Below are positions 42,727 to 50,557 of a DNA stretch of 64,000 bases, piece by piece. The stretch's first letter is position 1. The number at the start of each line of letters is the position of its first letter. The notes under the pieces were generated by a model. It saw only the letters and a list, made by a program, of their open reading frames with translations. It was not told the origin of the DNA and ran no database searches. A program made the translations under genes and the position numbers. This DNA comes from Paenibacillus solanacearum (GTDB taxonomy: Bacteria; Bacillota; Bacilli; Paenibacillales; NBRC-103111), in NCBI RefSeq assembly GCF_910593845.1, contig NZ_CAJVAS010000005.1, forward strand, positions 217,830 through 281,829, in the 5' to 3' direction.

Positions 42727-43578
42727 TCAGCGGCTTGCAACGGCGTTTCTTCTGCGCAAATAATGCGATAACTGCATAGGCCAGTCGGTTTGAATGATGT
42801 CCGCCCCCATATCCACGAGCCTTCCCCAGCCTTCGTCTTCACCGACCAGCAAGGAAGTATCGTCGTCTCTGCCGAGCGTAAGCGTTGACTTATCATGGAG
42901 CCGGATCGCATTCAGCCACACGAGAATGTTCCGGTCCTTCAATTCCCGGATGACCTCCAAGTTATAGAAATCGCTCTGCTCCGAACCGATGATCACCTCG
43001 ACGGCCACCGTATGAATATTGCGGCTCAGCACGCGCCGCAGTTCGCTGTCTTTTTTAACGATCGGAATGTACATCACCGGCACTTCATACCGCTCCAGCG
43101 TATCCAGGCAGGCGTCCGTGACAGGACTTTTCAGCATCACCTGATCGAACATCGATAATTTGTCCAGCAGCTCATAGACATCGTCCCAGCAATCCCAAGC
43201 CCGGTCCAGGTTGATCAGCGTATTGCCTTTGAAATGGGAAAGCACTGCCTCCAGCTTCTGAACCTTCTGCTTCACCTCGAACGAATTGCGGTTGCGGTAA
43301 TGCAGCTGGTCGATTTCCTCGGAGGCAAGCGTTTGAACATTATGTTTACTAAAAAACAATCTTTGCTCTTGCCCATCATGGATCGTGTATAGCTCTCCGT
43401 CCGTCGACTTCGAAGCATCCATCTCAATAATATCCCCGCCGTATTTGAGCGCGATTTCAAAGGCGGGAATCGTATTCTCGATAATATTCCCCCCGCTGCA
43501 GCCGCGGTGTACCGCGACAAGCAAGTTTTTTGCCGCTTTTCTTTCCTGAAGCTTTTTTGCGATTTGCGAACGATTCAC
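42727..43578 (-). CDS. Glycerophosphodiester phosphodiesterase family protein (module 2)
   Basis: 283 aa, GTG 43578 after AGGGGG (7 nt). GDPD residues: His24-Arg25 in VHRGCSGG, Glu34-Asn35 in IIENTIPAF, Glu52 and Asp54 in IEMDAS, His67 in TIHDG; ends TDWPMQLSHYLR. The HRG...PEN motif is relaxed to HRG...IEN. Cytoplasmic. First gene of the LacI-2-controlled operon, with two TTTAGTAAA sites upstream. Duplicates the GDPD-lipoprotein arrangement at 25403-27560. Confidence 0.85.
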   Translation of the reverse strand: MNRSQIAKKLQERKAAKNLLVAVHRGCSGGNIIENTIPAFEIALKYGGDIIEMDASKSTDGELYTIHDGQEQRLFFSKHNVQTLASEEIDQLHYRNRNSFEVKQKVQKLEAVLSHFKGNTLINLDRAWDCWDDVYELLDKLSMFDQVMLKSPVTDACLDTLERYEVPVMYIPIVKKDSELRRVLSRNIHTVAVEVIIGSEQSDFYNLEVIRELKDRNILVWLNAIRLHDKSTLTLGRDDDTSLLVGEDEGWGRLVDMGADIIQTDWPMQLSHYLRRRNAVASR

Positions 43579-43630
43579 CTGGTTTCCCCCTACAATTCAG
43601 CGATGTACTGCTACATTCAGTTAATAATAA

Positions 43631-43639
43631 TTTAGTAAA
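43631..43639. promoter_or_regulatory. Candidate LacI-2 operator TTTAGTAAA (site 1)
   Basis: Near-palindrome TTTA-G-TAAA 53 bp upstream of the GDPD start; identical 9-mers at 43675 and 44908. Confidence 0.6.
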
Positions 43640-43674
43640 TATGTCAATAATTTTATCGATTTTTATTTTTAATT

Positions 43675-43683
43675 TTTAGTAAA
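43675..43683. promoter_or_regulatory. Candidate LacI-2 operator TTTAGTAAA (site 2)
   Basis: Same 9-mer, same orientation, 44 bp from site 1 (about four helical turns), followed by the same AT dinucleotides (TTTAGTAAATAT). Confidence 0.6.
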
Positions 43684-43751
43684 TATCATATTTTATCTTC
43701 TCTCGAATACGATATATTCTAGCCGATGACGGCCAAATAACGAAACAACAG

Positions 43752-43801
43752 GCCTAGCTGAACGATCCGAAGCATTGCTCCTTTGAATCGTTCGGCTAGG
43801 C
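43752..43801 (-). terminator. Terminator-like hairpin after the LacI-2 gene
   Basis: GCCTAGCtGAACGAT pairs with ATCGTTCgGCTAGGC (14 of 15 positions), long loop, weak T-run on the minus strand. Lies between the LacI-2 stop and the GDPD promoter. Confidence 0.6.
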
Positions 43802-43862
43802 CCATGACAGCGAAGAACACCCTCTTCGCGGCAAGGGCATTCCTTCTCAACTGTATCGCTAT

Positions 43863-44885
43863 TTACTTCGCTCCGGTGCTGTCCCGCACAGTCAGCCCGG
43901 TAGGGATCGTAATTTTGTAAGGAATCTCTCTTCCCTTCAAGCGGCTCAGCAGCAGCTGAATGCCGGCTCTTCCCATCTGCTCCGTATAAATCTTGACGGA
44001 GCTTAACGGGCAGCTGGCGTACTGGGCCAGCTCCGTATCGTCGAACGAGACTAACGCGACTTGCGACGGCACCTTGATGTCGAAATCCTGCAGCGCCTTC
44101 AGCGCCCCTACGGCCATCGGATCGCACGCGACGACGAACGCCTCCGGCAGCTGTCCGGATTCGATGGCGGCTTTCATGAGCCGATATCCGTCGGACATCG
44201 TATATTCGCCCAGAAAAACTTGCCGTTCCTGATAACGGCCCTGCTCCCCCATCAGACGTTTGTACGACCGGTATCGTTTATCGTCCGTTACGATCGTTTC
44301 GCCCACGCGCACATATTCCCTGGAATATCCGCCGATAAACCCGATATCGTTGTAGCCGCGGGCCGTCAAATGCTCCAGGACGTTCTCCATCGCCTTTTCC
44401 AGATCCACCGTAACTGAATCGTATATGCTCTCATTCGGCGAATAATCGATATAGACGATGCTGCTGGAGTCTTTATTGACGAGTTCCACCGCATCGGGAT
44501 GTACTTTTCCGACGACGGCGATTCCCATGAAATCGGCTTTGATTTCCTGCTGAAACAAAGCGTTGAACGTATAGGTCGCAGTGGACAAGCCCTGTTCGGC
44601 GCATTCCTTCTCAATCCCGTTGCGGATCGAAATAAAGTAAGGGTTGTTCATCTCGTCTTCGATCTGGCATAAAAAGATAGCTACCTTGTCGGCCGGCCGT
44701 TTCTTTTTCCCCGCACCGCCGGCGCTTTTCCGTTCCCGTTTCACATACTGATGCTCGCGTGCTATATTTAAAATATTTCTTCTCGTTTCCTCCGTGACGG
44801 CCAGCGTATAATCGTCGTTCAACACTCTGGATACCGTCGCTTGAGACACCTGGGCCAATTCCGATATTTGCTTTATCGTTATCAC
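43863..44885 (-). CDS. LacI family transcriptional regulator (LacI-2)
   Basis: 340 aa. HTH ITIKQISELAQVSQATVSRV, then an unusually basic, Gly/Lys-rich linker (KRERKSAGGAGKKKRPADK) where the hinge helix normally sits, and the effector domain (VAIFLCQIEDEMNNPYFISI, GFIGGYSREYVRVGE, VSFDDTELAQYASCPLSSVK, GLTVRDSTG). The linker is longer than in LacI-1. Likely represses the downstream GDPD-lipoprotein-beta-helix operon and itself through TTTAGTAAA sites. Sugar effector unknown. Confidence 0.9.
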   Translation of the reverse strand: MITIKQISELAQVSQATVSRVLNDDYTLAVTEETRRNILNIAREHQYVKRERKSAGGAGKKKRPADKVAIFLCQIEDEMNNPYFISIRNGIEKECAEQGLSTATYTFNALFQQEIKADFMGIAVVGKVHPDAVELVNKDSSSIVYIDYSPNESIYDSVTVDLEKAMENVLEHLTARGYNDIGFIGGYSREYVRVGETIVTDDKRYRSYKRLMGEQGRYQERQVFLGEYTMSDGYRLMKAAIESGQLPEAFVVACDPMAVGALKALQDFDIKVPSQVALVSFDDTELAQYASCPLSSVKIYTEQMGRAGIQLLLSRLKGREIPYKITIPTGLTVRDSTGAK

Positions 44886-44907
44886 ATAGACTCCTGCTAT
44901 TCATATA

Positions 44908-44916
44908 TTTAGTAAA
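44908..44916. promoter_or_regulatory. Candidate LacI-2 operator TTTAGTAAA (site 3, autoregulatory)
   Basis: Same 9-mer 22 bp upstream of the LacI-2 start, flanked by AT-rich sequence as at the other two sites. Confidence 0.55.
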
Positions 44917-44939
44917 CTTATTATATCAATCTGTCATTT

Positions 44940-44964
44940 CGCTTTCAACTTGAAAGCGTTTTGG
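44940..44964. promoter_or_regulatory. Palindrome CGCTTTCAA-C-TTGAAAGCG overlapping a cre-like site
   Basis: 19-bp dyad at 44940-44958 around a single central C. The right half runs into TGAAAGCGTTTTGG (44951-44964), close to the CcpA consensus TGWAARCGYTWNCW. It lies between lacI-2 and the divergent GNAT gene, so carbon catabolite control of one of them is plausible. Confidence 0.5.
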
Positions 44965-44986
44965 CTACAGAGAAGGAGACGATCTT

Positions 44987-45493
44987 ATGCTCATCCGCGT
45001 GCTGACCCCGGAAGATGCGGTGAAGTATCGGTCGCTGCGCCTGCGCTCGTTGCAGGAGCATCCCGATGCATTCCTGGCAACCTACGACATGGAGAAGGAC
45101 CAGCCGCTTGACGTAACGAAACAGCGGCTTCAAGCGGCTGGCGACCGGTTTACGCTGGGCTGCTTCCCCCATCCGAACGAGCTGGCCGGCATCGTAACGT
45201 TCGTTCGCGAATCCCACCCCAAACTGCGGCACAAAGGCCATATCTACGCGATGTACGTCGCTCCCAAATACCGCGGCAACCGTGCCGGCTCGGCGCTGCT
45301 GCGCGAATTGATCGCGCGGGCCGGCCAATTCGAAGGACTAGAGCAAATCAATTTGACCGTCATGTCGGACAACGCCGCTGCCAAACGGCTGTACGCATCG
45401 CTCGGATTTGAGGTTTACGGGACCGAGCGGCGGGCGCTGCGGCTGAACGGCCGGTATTGGGACGAAGATTTGATGGCCTTGACCTTGCCGTAA
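44987..45493 (+). CDS. GNAT family N-acetyltransferase
   Basis: 168 aa. Acetyl-CoA site in MYVAPKYRGNRAGSALLREL (motif A, R/QxxGxG/A as RGNRAGS), preceded by GHIYAMYV and followed by NLTVMSDNAAAKRLYASLGF (motif B with the conserved Asn and GF). Transfers acetyl to an amine of unknown identity (protein N-terminus, amino sugar, polyamine or drug). SD GAAGGAGA before ATG 44987. Monocistronic, divergent from lacI-2. Confidence 0.88.
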   Translation: MLIRVLTPEDAVKYRSLRLRSLQEHPDAFLATYDMEKDQPLDVTKQRLQAAGDRFTLGCFPHPNELAGIVTFVRESHPKLRHKGHIYAMYVAPKYRGNRAGSALLRELIARAGQFEGLEQINLTVMSDNAAAKRLYASLGFEVYGTERRALRLNGRYWDEDLMALTLP

Positions 45494-45523
45494 ACCACAG
45501 CGCCGCCTAGCTTATACAACAGC

Positions 45524-45568
45524 AACAGCCTGCTCCTTTCGCCAGACGGCGAAGGAAGCAGGCTGTTT
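45524..45568. terminator. Bidirectional terminator
   Basis: AACAGCCTGCTcCTTTCGCC-AGAC-GGCGAAGGaAGCAGGCTGTT, about 20 bp of stem, between the convergent GNAT and phnE genes. Confidence 0.8.
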
Positions 45569-45572
45569 GGTG

Positions 45573-46370
45573 TTACACAAGACGCTTGCGGATTGAGGTC
45601 GAGATCAAGTCGATGATCGTGACCATCACGATGATGCCAAGCAGGATAATACCGACGCGGTTCCAAGCGCGGGCTTCCAGCGCGAAGATCAGCGGCGTGC
45701 CGATCCCGCCGGCGCCGATCATCCCGAGAATCGCCGCGGAGCGGACATTAATCTCGAAGCGGTACAGCGAGAAGGAGAAAAATTCCGGCAGCACCTGCGG
45801 AATGACCGCGAACCAGAGCACCTGCAGCCGGTTTGCGCCGCAGGCGGTAAGCGCCTCGGTCGGTCCGAGATCCATGTTCTCCACCGCCTCGGAGAACAGC
45901 TTGCCGAGCATCCCGATGGAGTGCAGCCCGAGCGCCAGCACCCCGGCGTAAGGTCCCGGGCCTACCGCTTTGATGAACAAAATCGCCATGACGATTTCCG
46001 GGAACGTCCGAATGAGACTGAGCATGAATTTCCCGCTGCCGGTGACGGCCCGGTAGCGGCTTATGTTGTTTGCCGCCCAGAAGGCAAACGGCACGCACAA
46101 GATCGCAGAAATGAAGGTGCCGAGCACCGAAATGGCGAGCGTATCGAGCAGGCCGCGAAGCAGGTCCTCCCCTTCGGGAATATAGACGTAAGACCAGTCG
46201 GGATGGAGCAGCCCGGAAAGAATGGACTTCGATATCGTTCCCGCCGTTTCTTTGATGCCTGTAAACTGGATGCCGGTGAACGACCATACATACAGCGCCA
46301 GGATGAATATAGCAACCAGCCAAAAACGCATGCGAAACCGCTGCGGCGGCTTTACCGAAGGATTTGTCAT
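45573..46370 (-). CDS. phnE: Phosphonate ABC transporter permease (PhnE), second copy
   Basis: 265 aa, about six membrane segments; permease EAA loop in LFSEAVENMDLGPTEALTACGANRLQVLWFAVIPQVLP, given by EAVENMDLGPTEALTACGA. Also GMIGAGGIGTPLIFALEARAW near the C-terminus as in PhnE. Its ATG overlaps the stop of the upstream phnE by 4 bp (ATGA), so the two permeases are co-translated and probably form a heterodimer. Last gene of the phnC-phnE-phnE operon. Confidence 0.9.
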   Translation of the reverse strand: MTNPSVKPPQRFRMRFWLVAIFILALYVWSFTGIQFTGIKETAGTISKSILSGLLHPDWSYVYIPEGEDLLRGLLDTLAISVLGTFISAILCVPFAFWAANNISRYRAVTGSGKFMLSLIRTFPEIVMAILFIKAVGPGPYAGVLALGLHSIGMLGKLFSEAVENMDLGPTEALTACGANRLQVLWFAVIPQVLPEFFSFSLYRFEINVRSAAILGMIGAGGIGTPLIFALEARAWNRVGIILLGIIVMVTIIDLISTSIRKRLV

Positions 46371-47164
46371 AACAGCCTCTCCCGAATTTTAGTACTCGCG
46401 TAATCGATGATCAGAACGATGGCCAGCGTCACCAGAATGATCAGGCATGTGCGGTCATAGCGCAGCTGACCCAAGGAACGATCCAGGTACAAGCCGATCC
46501 CGCCCGCGCCGACGAGCCCGAGCACCGCAGCCGCACGCACGTTGACTTCAAACGTATAGAGCAAATAAGCCGTGAAGGAAGCCATCACCTGCGGGATGAC
46601 GCCGTAATGGATCCACTGCAGCTTGTTGGCGCCGACAGCGGTCATCGCTTCCAGCGGCCCGGGATCGATCGCCTCGATCGATTCGTACGCAAGCTTGGAG
46701 ATGAGGCCGAACGAAAAGAACATGAGCGCCAGCACGCCGGCGAACGGGCCGAGGCCGAAGATCGCGACGAAGACGGCGGCAAACAGCAGATCCGGAATCG
46801 TCCGCACCAGATTCAATATGAACCGGGCCGGGTAGTACAGCAGCGGCGACTTGGTGACGTTGCGCGCCGCAAACAAGGAGATCGGAATCGCAAGAATGGC
46901 GCCAAGCGTCGTACCGACGACCGCCATCTGGATCGTTTCCAGCATCGGCTTCCAGATCACATCGAAGTACGACCAGTCCGGCGGGAACATTTCCACAATG
47001 AGCTTGCCCATCTCCGGCATCCCGGTAATGAGCGAGGTCAACGTCGCGTCCGTTTTATAAGCGCTGCCCCACAGCAGCAAGATCAGGATGATCGCCGTTA
47101 AGTACGTTTTGGTGCGGTCAGGCTTTTTGAGCGGCGCCGCCTTGGCCAGAGCGTCGGGTTTCAT
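46367..47164 (-). CDS. phnE: Phosphonate ABC transporter permease (PhnE), first copy
   Basis: 265 aa, six membrane segments; EAA loop ESIEAIDPGPLEAMTAVGA and GLVGAGGIGLYLDRSLGQL. Start ATG 47164 overlaps the phnC stop by one base (TAATG). Differs from the second copy in the soluble loops, as expected for a heterodimeric channel for phosphonate, phosphite or phosphate-type anions. Confidence 0.9.
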   Translation of the reverse strand: MKPDALAKAAPLKKPDRTKTYLTAIILILLLWGSAYKTDATLTSLITGMPEMGKLIVEMFPPDWSYFDVIWKPMLETIQMAVVGTTLGAILAIPISLFAARNVTKSPLLYYPARFILNLVRTIPDLLFAAVFVAIFGLGPFAGVLALMFFSFGLISKLAYESIEAIDPGPLEAMTAVGANKLQWIHYGVIPQVMASFTAYLLYTFEVNVRAAAVLGLVGAGGIGLYLDRSLGQLRYDRTCLIILVTLAIVLIIDYASTKIRERLL

Positions 47165-47934
47165 TACTCCTGCCCCCCCAGAAGCTCGTCTTTCTTGATG
47201 GCCCGGCCGTAAATGTCCGAGAACGCCTCGTCCGTCGCTTCCGATACCGGTCCGTCGAATACGACTTGACCGGCCCGCAGCCCGATAATCCGGGTAGCGT
47301 ACTCCCGCGCCAAATCGATAAAGTGCAGGTTGACGACCGTCGTAATCCCGAGCTCTTGATTAATCCGGCGCAAATCGTCCATAACCTGGCGCGTCGTCAA
47401 CGGGTCGAGGGAAGCTACGGGCTCGTCCGCCAATATGATTTTCGCTTCCTGCGCAAGGGCGCGGGCGATGGAGACGCGCTGCTGCTGGCCGCCGGACAGC
47501 TGGTCGGCGCGGACATACGCTTTTTCGCGAATATTGACGCGCTCCAGGGCCTGCAAGGCGAGATCGACATCATGCTTCGGGAACAAGCCGAGCAGCGTTC
47601 GCAGCGTCGAGTGGTAGCCGACGCGGCCCGACAGGACATTCCGAAGCACGGAGGAGCGTTTAACCAGATTGAAGTTTTGGAAGATCATGCCGATGTCGCG
47701 GCGCAAGTTCCGCAGCTGGACGCCGGTCGCCGCCGTAATCGAGCGGCCGTTAATCGCAATTTGACCATCGGTTATTTCATGAAGGCGATTAATGGAGCGA
47801 AGCAGCGTCGATTTCCCTGCCCCCGAAAGCCCGACAATGACGATAAATTCGCCTTTATTGATCGTAAGATTAATGTTTTTCAGACCGATTGTCCCGTTGG
47901 GATAAACTTTGGACACATTTTGAAATTCGATCAT
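47164..47934 (-). CDS. phnC: Phosphonate ABC transporter ATP-binding protein (PhnC)
   Basis: 256 aa, single ABC domain: Walker [10 protein letters not shown] about 36, Q-loop IFQNFNLV, signature LSGGQQQRV about 144, Walker [13 protein letters not shown]-loop in [10 protein letters not shown]. The HFIDLA and preceding spacing are typical of PhnC. Energises the two PhnE permeases encoded directly downstream. A binding protein is missing here and the only one in the window is at 19680. Confidence 0.92.
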   Translation of the reverse strand: MIEFQNVSKVYPNGTIGLKNINLTINKGEFIVIVGLSGAGKSTLLRSINRLHEITDGQIAINGRSITAATGVQLRNLRRDIGMIFQNFNLVKRSSVLRNVLSGRVGYHSTLRTLLGLFPKHDVDLALQALERVNIREKAYVRADQLSGGQQQRVSIARALAQEAKIILADEPVASLDPLTTRQVMDDLRRINQELGITTVVNLHFIDLAREYATRIIGLRAGQVVFDGPVSEATDEAFSDIYGRAIKKDELLGGQE

Positions 47935-48085
47935 AGGCTTCCAGAATTCCCCTTTAAACTAAAATGACTAACGAAATACATTTCGACATAAATCGCGTAT
48001 TTCCTCTTTATCCTCTGTCCGTTTACCAAAACCTTATTTTCCCTCTAAGCTTCCCTGCCTACTCGCCGTCCATTCCTTTCCCCGC

Positions 48086-48877
48086 TCACGATACCCACCA
48101 GGCAATGATCGCGGCTCCCGGCAGGAGCAGCAGCTGCGCCAGCAGCGTCCCGGCTAGCCGCGACAGCATCAGCAGCCCGAACATCTTGTTTGTCTCGGCG
48201 TTCCCCACCTTGCCGGACAGCGCTTTGTCCGAGAGCAGCGCCACATGCGGGTCGACGAAGACGGTCAACAGCACCGTAGCGATCCCGTTAATGAGTCCCG
48301 ACGATTGAGACGCCTTGATCGCATGCTCGGGCACGAGATAGGAAGCGTACAAAGCCGAAAGCACGCCGACGGTGTAGATGCCCGTTACCGCGGCGTTGAG
48401 CAGCAGTAGCCGTTTCGGAATGCCGCCGATCCGCAGGCGCCGCAGCATCTCCCATCTCGGGAGCCTCACGTTCTGACTTGCCCGCTTCAGCTTGTCCAGC
48501 GATACCGATTCGCGGACGAGGGCCGGGAAGGAGCCTGCCACCTCCAAATGAGCGATCAGCCGCATAAAGATGAACACCATGGTCGGAAACAGCAGGATCG
48601 ACACGAGCGTGCCGAGCGAGGCGGAGCCGATAATGTATTGAAAATCGGTTTGCAGCCTGTGACCGCCTTCGGTTTTGGCCGAATCGATCATTCCGCCGGT
48701 GAATGTCGCCTGAACCATGTTGGACGTTCTCGATACGAGCATGATGATGCCGGACAACGATAACGATACGGCAAGCTTGCCGCTGCGGATGCCCGCCAGA
48801 CGGATCGCATACCCCATCGTTTCCGCCGCATGAATGATGAGCGTCAGGACGCAAACCAGAATCAGCGATGTCGTCAA
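48086..48877 (-). CDS. amj: Amj-family lipid II flippase
   Basis: 263 aa, six or more membrane segments. Matches the Amj (B. subtilis YdaH) family: N-terminal HAAETMGYAIRLAGIRSGK, SLSGIIMLVSRTSNMVQA, and C-terminal GIATVLLTVFVDPHVALLSD. Amj moves lipid II across the membrane and can replace MurJ. The ATG at 48877 overlaps the stop of the Hpt gene by 4 bp (ATGA), so the two are translated together, an unexpected partnership. Confidence 0.85.
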   Translation of the reverse strand: MTTSLILVCVLTLIIHAAETMGYAIRLAGIRSGKLAVSLSLSGIIMLVSRTSNMVQATFTGGMIDSAKTEGGHRLQTDFQYIIGSASLGTLVSILLFPTMVFIFMRLIAHLEVAGSFPALVRESVSLDKLKRASQNVRLPRWEMLRRLRIGGIPKRLLLLNAAVTGIYTVGVLSALYASYLVPEHAIKASQSSGLINGIATVLLTVFVDPHVALLSDKALSGKVGNAETNKMFGLLMLSRLAGTLLAQLLLLPGAAIIAWWVS

Positions 48878-49260
48878 CGTTCCATACCGCCTTCCTCGGC
48901 ACGGACGCTCTCCCGCTCCACTTCTTCGGTCAGCGCCGCCAGCAGCCGTAACAGCTTGCGCGACGCTTCTTCATTCCAGTCCCCGCTATGCTGTATACTG
49001 GTAGTGATCATTTCTTCGCTTAACTCATGTATGCGGCTGCAGCCTACCGTCAGCGCGACGCCTCGGAGCGCATGCGCATAGGCGTACGCCGATTCGCCCA
49101 GCCGGTCCGCCGGCAGCGCGCCTTCCCGCCACCGGGCAGCCGCTTCCAGCACAGCCGCGCCGCGTAGGCGGGCATCGCCCAGGAACAGCTCCCGCGTCCG
49201 GGCAAGGATGCGCTGCATCTTCCGGCGCTTGTCTTCATTCGTATCCGCGGCTTGCGACAT
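48874..49260 (-). CDS. Hpt-domain phosphotransfer protein
   Basis: 128 aa from ATG 49260 (TTGGAGG, 10 nt); the longer frame to 49536 runs antisense through the REC gene and is discarded. Helical throughout, with phospho-His63 in AYAHALRGVALTVG, matching the Hpt pattern H-x-L-[KR]-G. No other domain. Divergent from a REC protein (49309), with which it could exchange phosphate, and coupled to amj downstream. The same Hpt/REC pairing occurs as a fusion at 10075-12223. Confidence 0.72.
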   Translation of the reverse strand: MSQAADTNEDKRRKMQRILARTRELFLGDARLRGAAVLEAAARWREGALPADRLGESAYAYAHALRGVALTVGCSRIHELSEEMITTSIQHSGDWNEEASRKLLRLLAALTEEVERESVRAEEGGMER

Positions 49261-49308
49261 CTCGGACTCGCCTCCAATTCGAATAAAAGGATGTGTCACT
49301 GAAAACGT

Positions 49309-49686
49309 ATGAACAGGAAAAAAATCGCGCTGGTGGACGACAGCTCCCCCTTCTGTCTGCTCGTCAAGCAAATATTCGAAGACCGGTATGAAGTGGATTC
49401 GTATTCGTCCGCCGAAGATTTCATCTCGCTCGTCTCGCGAGCGGCCAGCTATCATCTCATTATTCTCGATCTTCATCTGCCCGGCATGGACGGTCTGGAC
49501 ACCTTGACCCGGCTGCAATCGACGCCCGCGACGCACAATATTCCCATTCTGCTGCTGACCGCCGATTCGCGCAAGGATACGGTCATCCGGGGCATGCGGC
49601 TCGGAGCGAAAGACTACATGATCAAGCCGATCGATCCGATGCTGCTCGACGAGCGCGTCTCTCTCCTGTTAAGCGACATGATTTAA
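49309..49686 (+). CDS. Single-domain response regulator (CheY-like REC)
   Basis: 125 aa. Acidic pair Asp10-Asp11 in LVDDSS, phospho-Asp54 in ILDLHLPGMDG, Thr in LLTADS, Lys106 in MIKPID. No output domain. The ATG has no good SD; AAAAGG lies about 18 nt upstream beside a 3-codon frame ATG TGT CAC TGA, so initiation may be weak or coupled. Divergent from the Hpt-amj pair. Confidence 0.85.
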   Translation: MNRKKIALVDDSSPFCLLVKQIFEDRYEVDSYSSAEDFISLVSRAASYHLIILDLHLPGMDGLDTLTRLQSTPATHNIPILLLTADSRKDTVIRGMRLGAKDYMIKPIDPMLLDERVSLLLSDMI

Positions 49687-49695
49687 ACGAAAAAA

Positions 49696-49738
49696 ACGTG
49701 AGTGTGCTCGCGAACATCGAGCCATCACGTCTTTTTTT
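49696..49738. terminator. Terminator after the REC gene
   Basis: ACGTGA...GCTCG-N7-CGAGC...TCACGT then CTTTTTTT; an A-run precedes the left arm, so it also serves the convergent ABC permease gene. Confidence 0.85.
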
Positions 49739-49783
49739 CGTTATGCGGCGCGGCCTCTCCTCGGCCCCGTTAACCGCGAGCCT

Positions 49784-50557
49784 TCAGTTGCCGGCCACAT
49801 CGCGCTTCGTAAACAGCAGCCAGGATACGGCATAAAACAAAATCCAGTACGCCACGAGCACCGTGACGGAAAATCCGAGCGACATGCCCGGCAACAGCGG
49901 CTTGCCTCCGGACAAGTAAGGAGACAGGTCGGTATTGGCGAACAGGAAATATTTTACCCATGTCTTTTTAAGCGACATCAGCACCAGCACGATCGTGTTG
50001 GACGAAAGCATCAGGAAAATGGACAGCCCGATGGCCAGCGAGCTGCTGCGGAACGCCGCCGAAATCATAAAGGCCAGCGTCGCGGTCATGACGATCTGAA
50101 CGAGCTTCAAGCCATACGTTTTCAAGATCGCGGGAAACGACATGTCGGGACTGACCGCGCCGCCGAGGCCAAAAATAAGCAGCCCCGTGAAATAACTGAT
50201 AATGAGCAGCATGACCGTCAGCGTCAAAATAAAGAGCAGGACGGAGATGTACTTGGCGCAAAGAATTTTGCCGCGCGACGCCGGACGAATCAAGAGCAGC
50301 TTGATCGTCCCCCACGTAAACTCCGAGGCAACGATATCGCCGGCGATAATGACAGTAAAGATCGTCACGATCGACGTTAGGCTCGTTGCCAAATACATAA
50401 ACGGCAGCGTATGGCTGATCCCCATTCCGATGACGAAGCGGGACAGCACGCCCGCAGAAATGACGCTTAGCACAACGATCGCCAGCATCACCCACGTCCG
50501 GAAACGGGAATATATTTTCATCTGTTCATTTTGCACAAGCCGAACCAAGCTAGACAA
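49784..50557 (-). CDS. ABC-2 type transporter permease
   Basis: 257 aa, six membrane segments, in the style of bacitracin/lantibiotic exporters (N-terminal LVRLVQNEQMKIYSRFRTWV, VASEFTWGTIKLLLIRPASR). Start TTG 50557 is supported by AAGGGGG with 7-nt spacing and overlaps the ATPase gene by 8 bp. Works with the ATPase encoded upstream. Substrate unknown; antimicrobial peptide or lipid export is typical. Confidence 0.87.
   Translation of the reverse strand: MSSLVRLVQNEQMKIYSRFRTWVMLAIVVLSVISAGVLSRFVIGMGISHTLPFMYLATSLTSIVTIFTVIIAGDIVASEFTWGTIKLLLIRPASRGKILCAKYISVLLFILTLTVMLLIISYFTGLLIFGLGGAVSPDMSFPAILKTYGLKLVQIVMTATLAFMISAAFRSSSLAIGLSIFLMLSSNTIVLVLMSLKKTWVKYFLFANTDLSPYLSGGKPLLPGMSLGFSVTVLVAYWILFYAVSWLLFTKRDVAGN

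Noticed and set aside
48874..49536. 220-codon version of the Hpt gene
   Set aside because: The first 92 codons run antisense through the REC gene; the ATG at 49260 has the SD.
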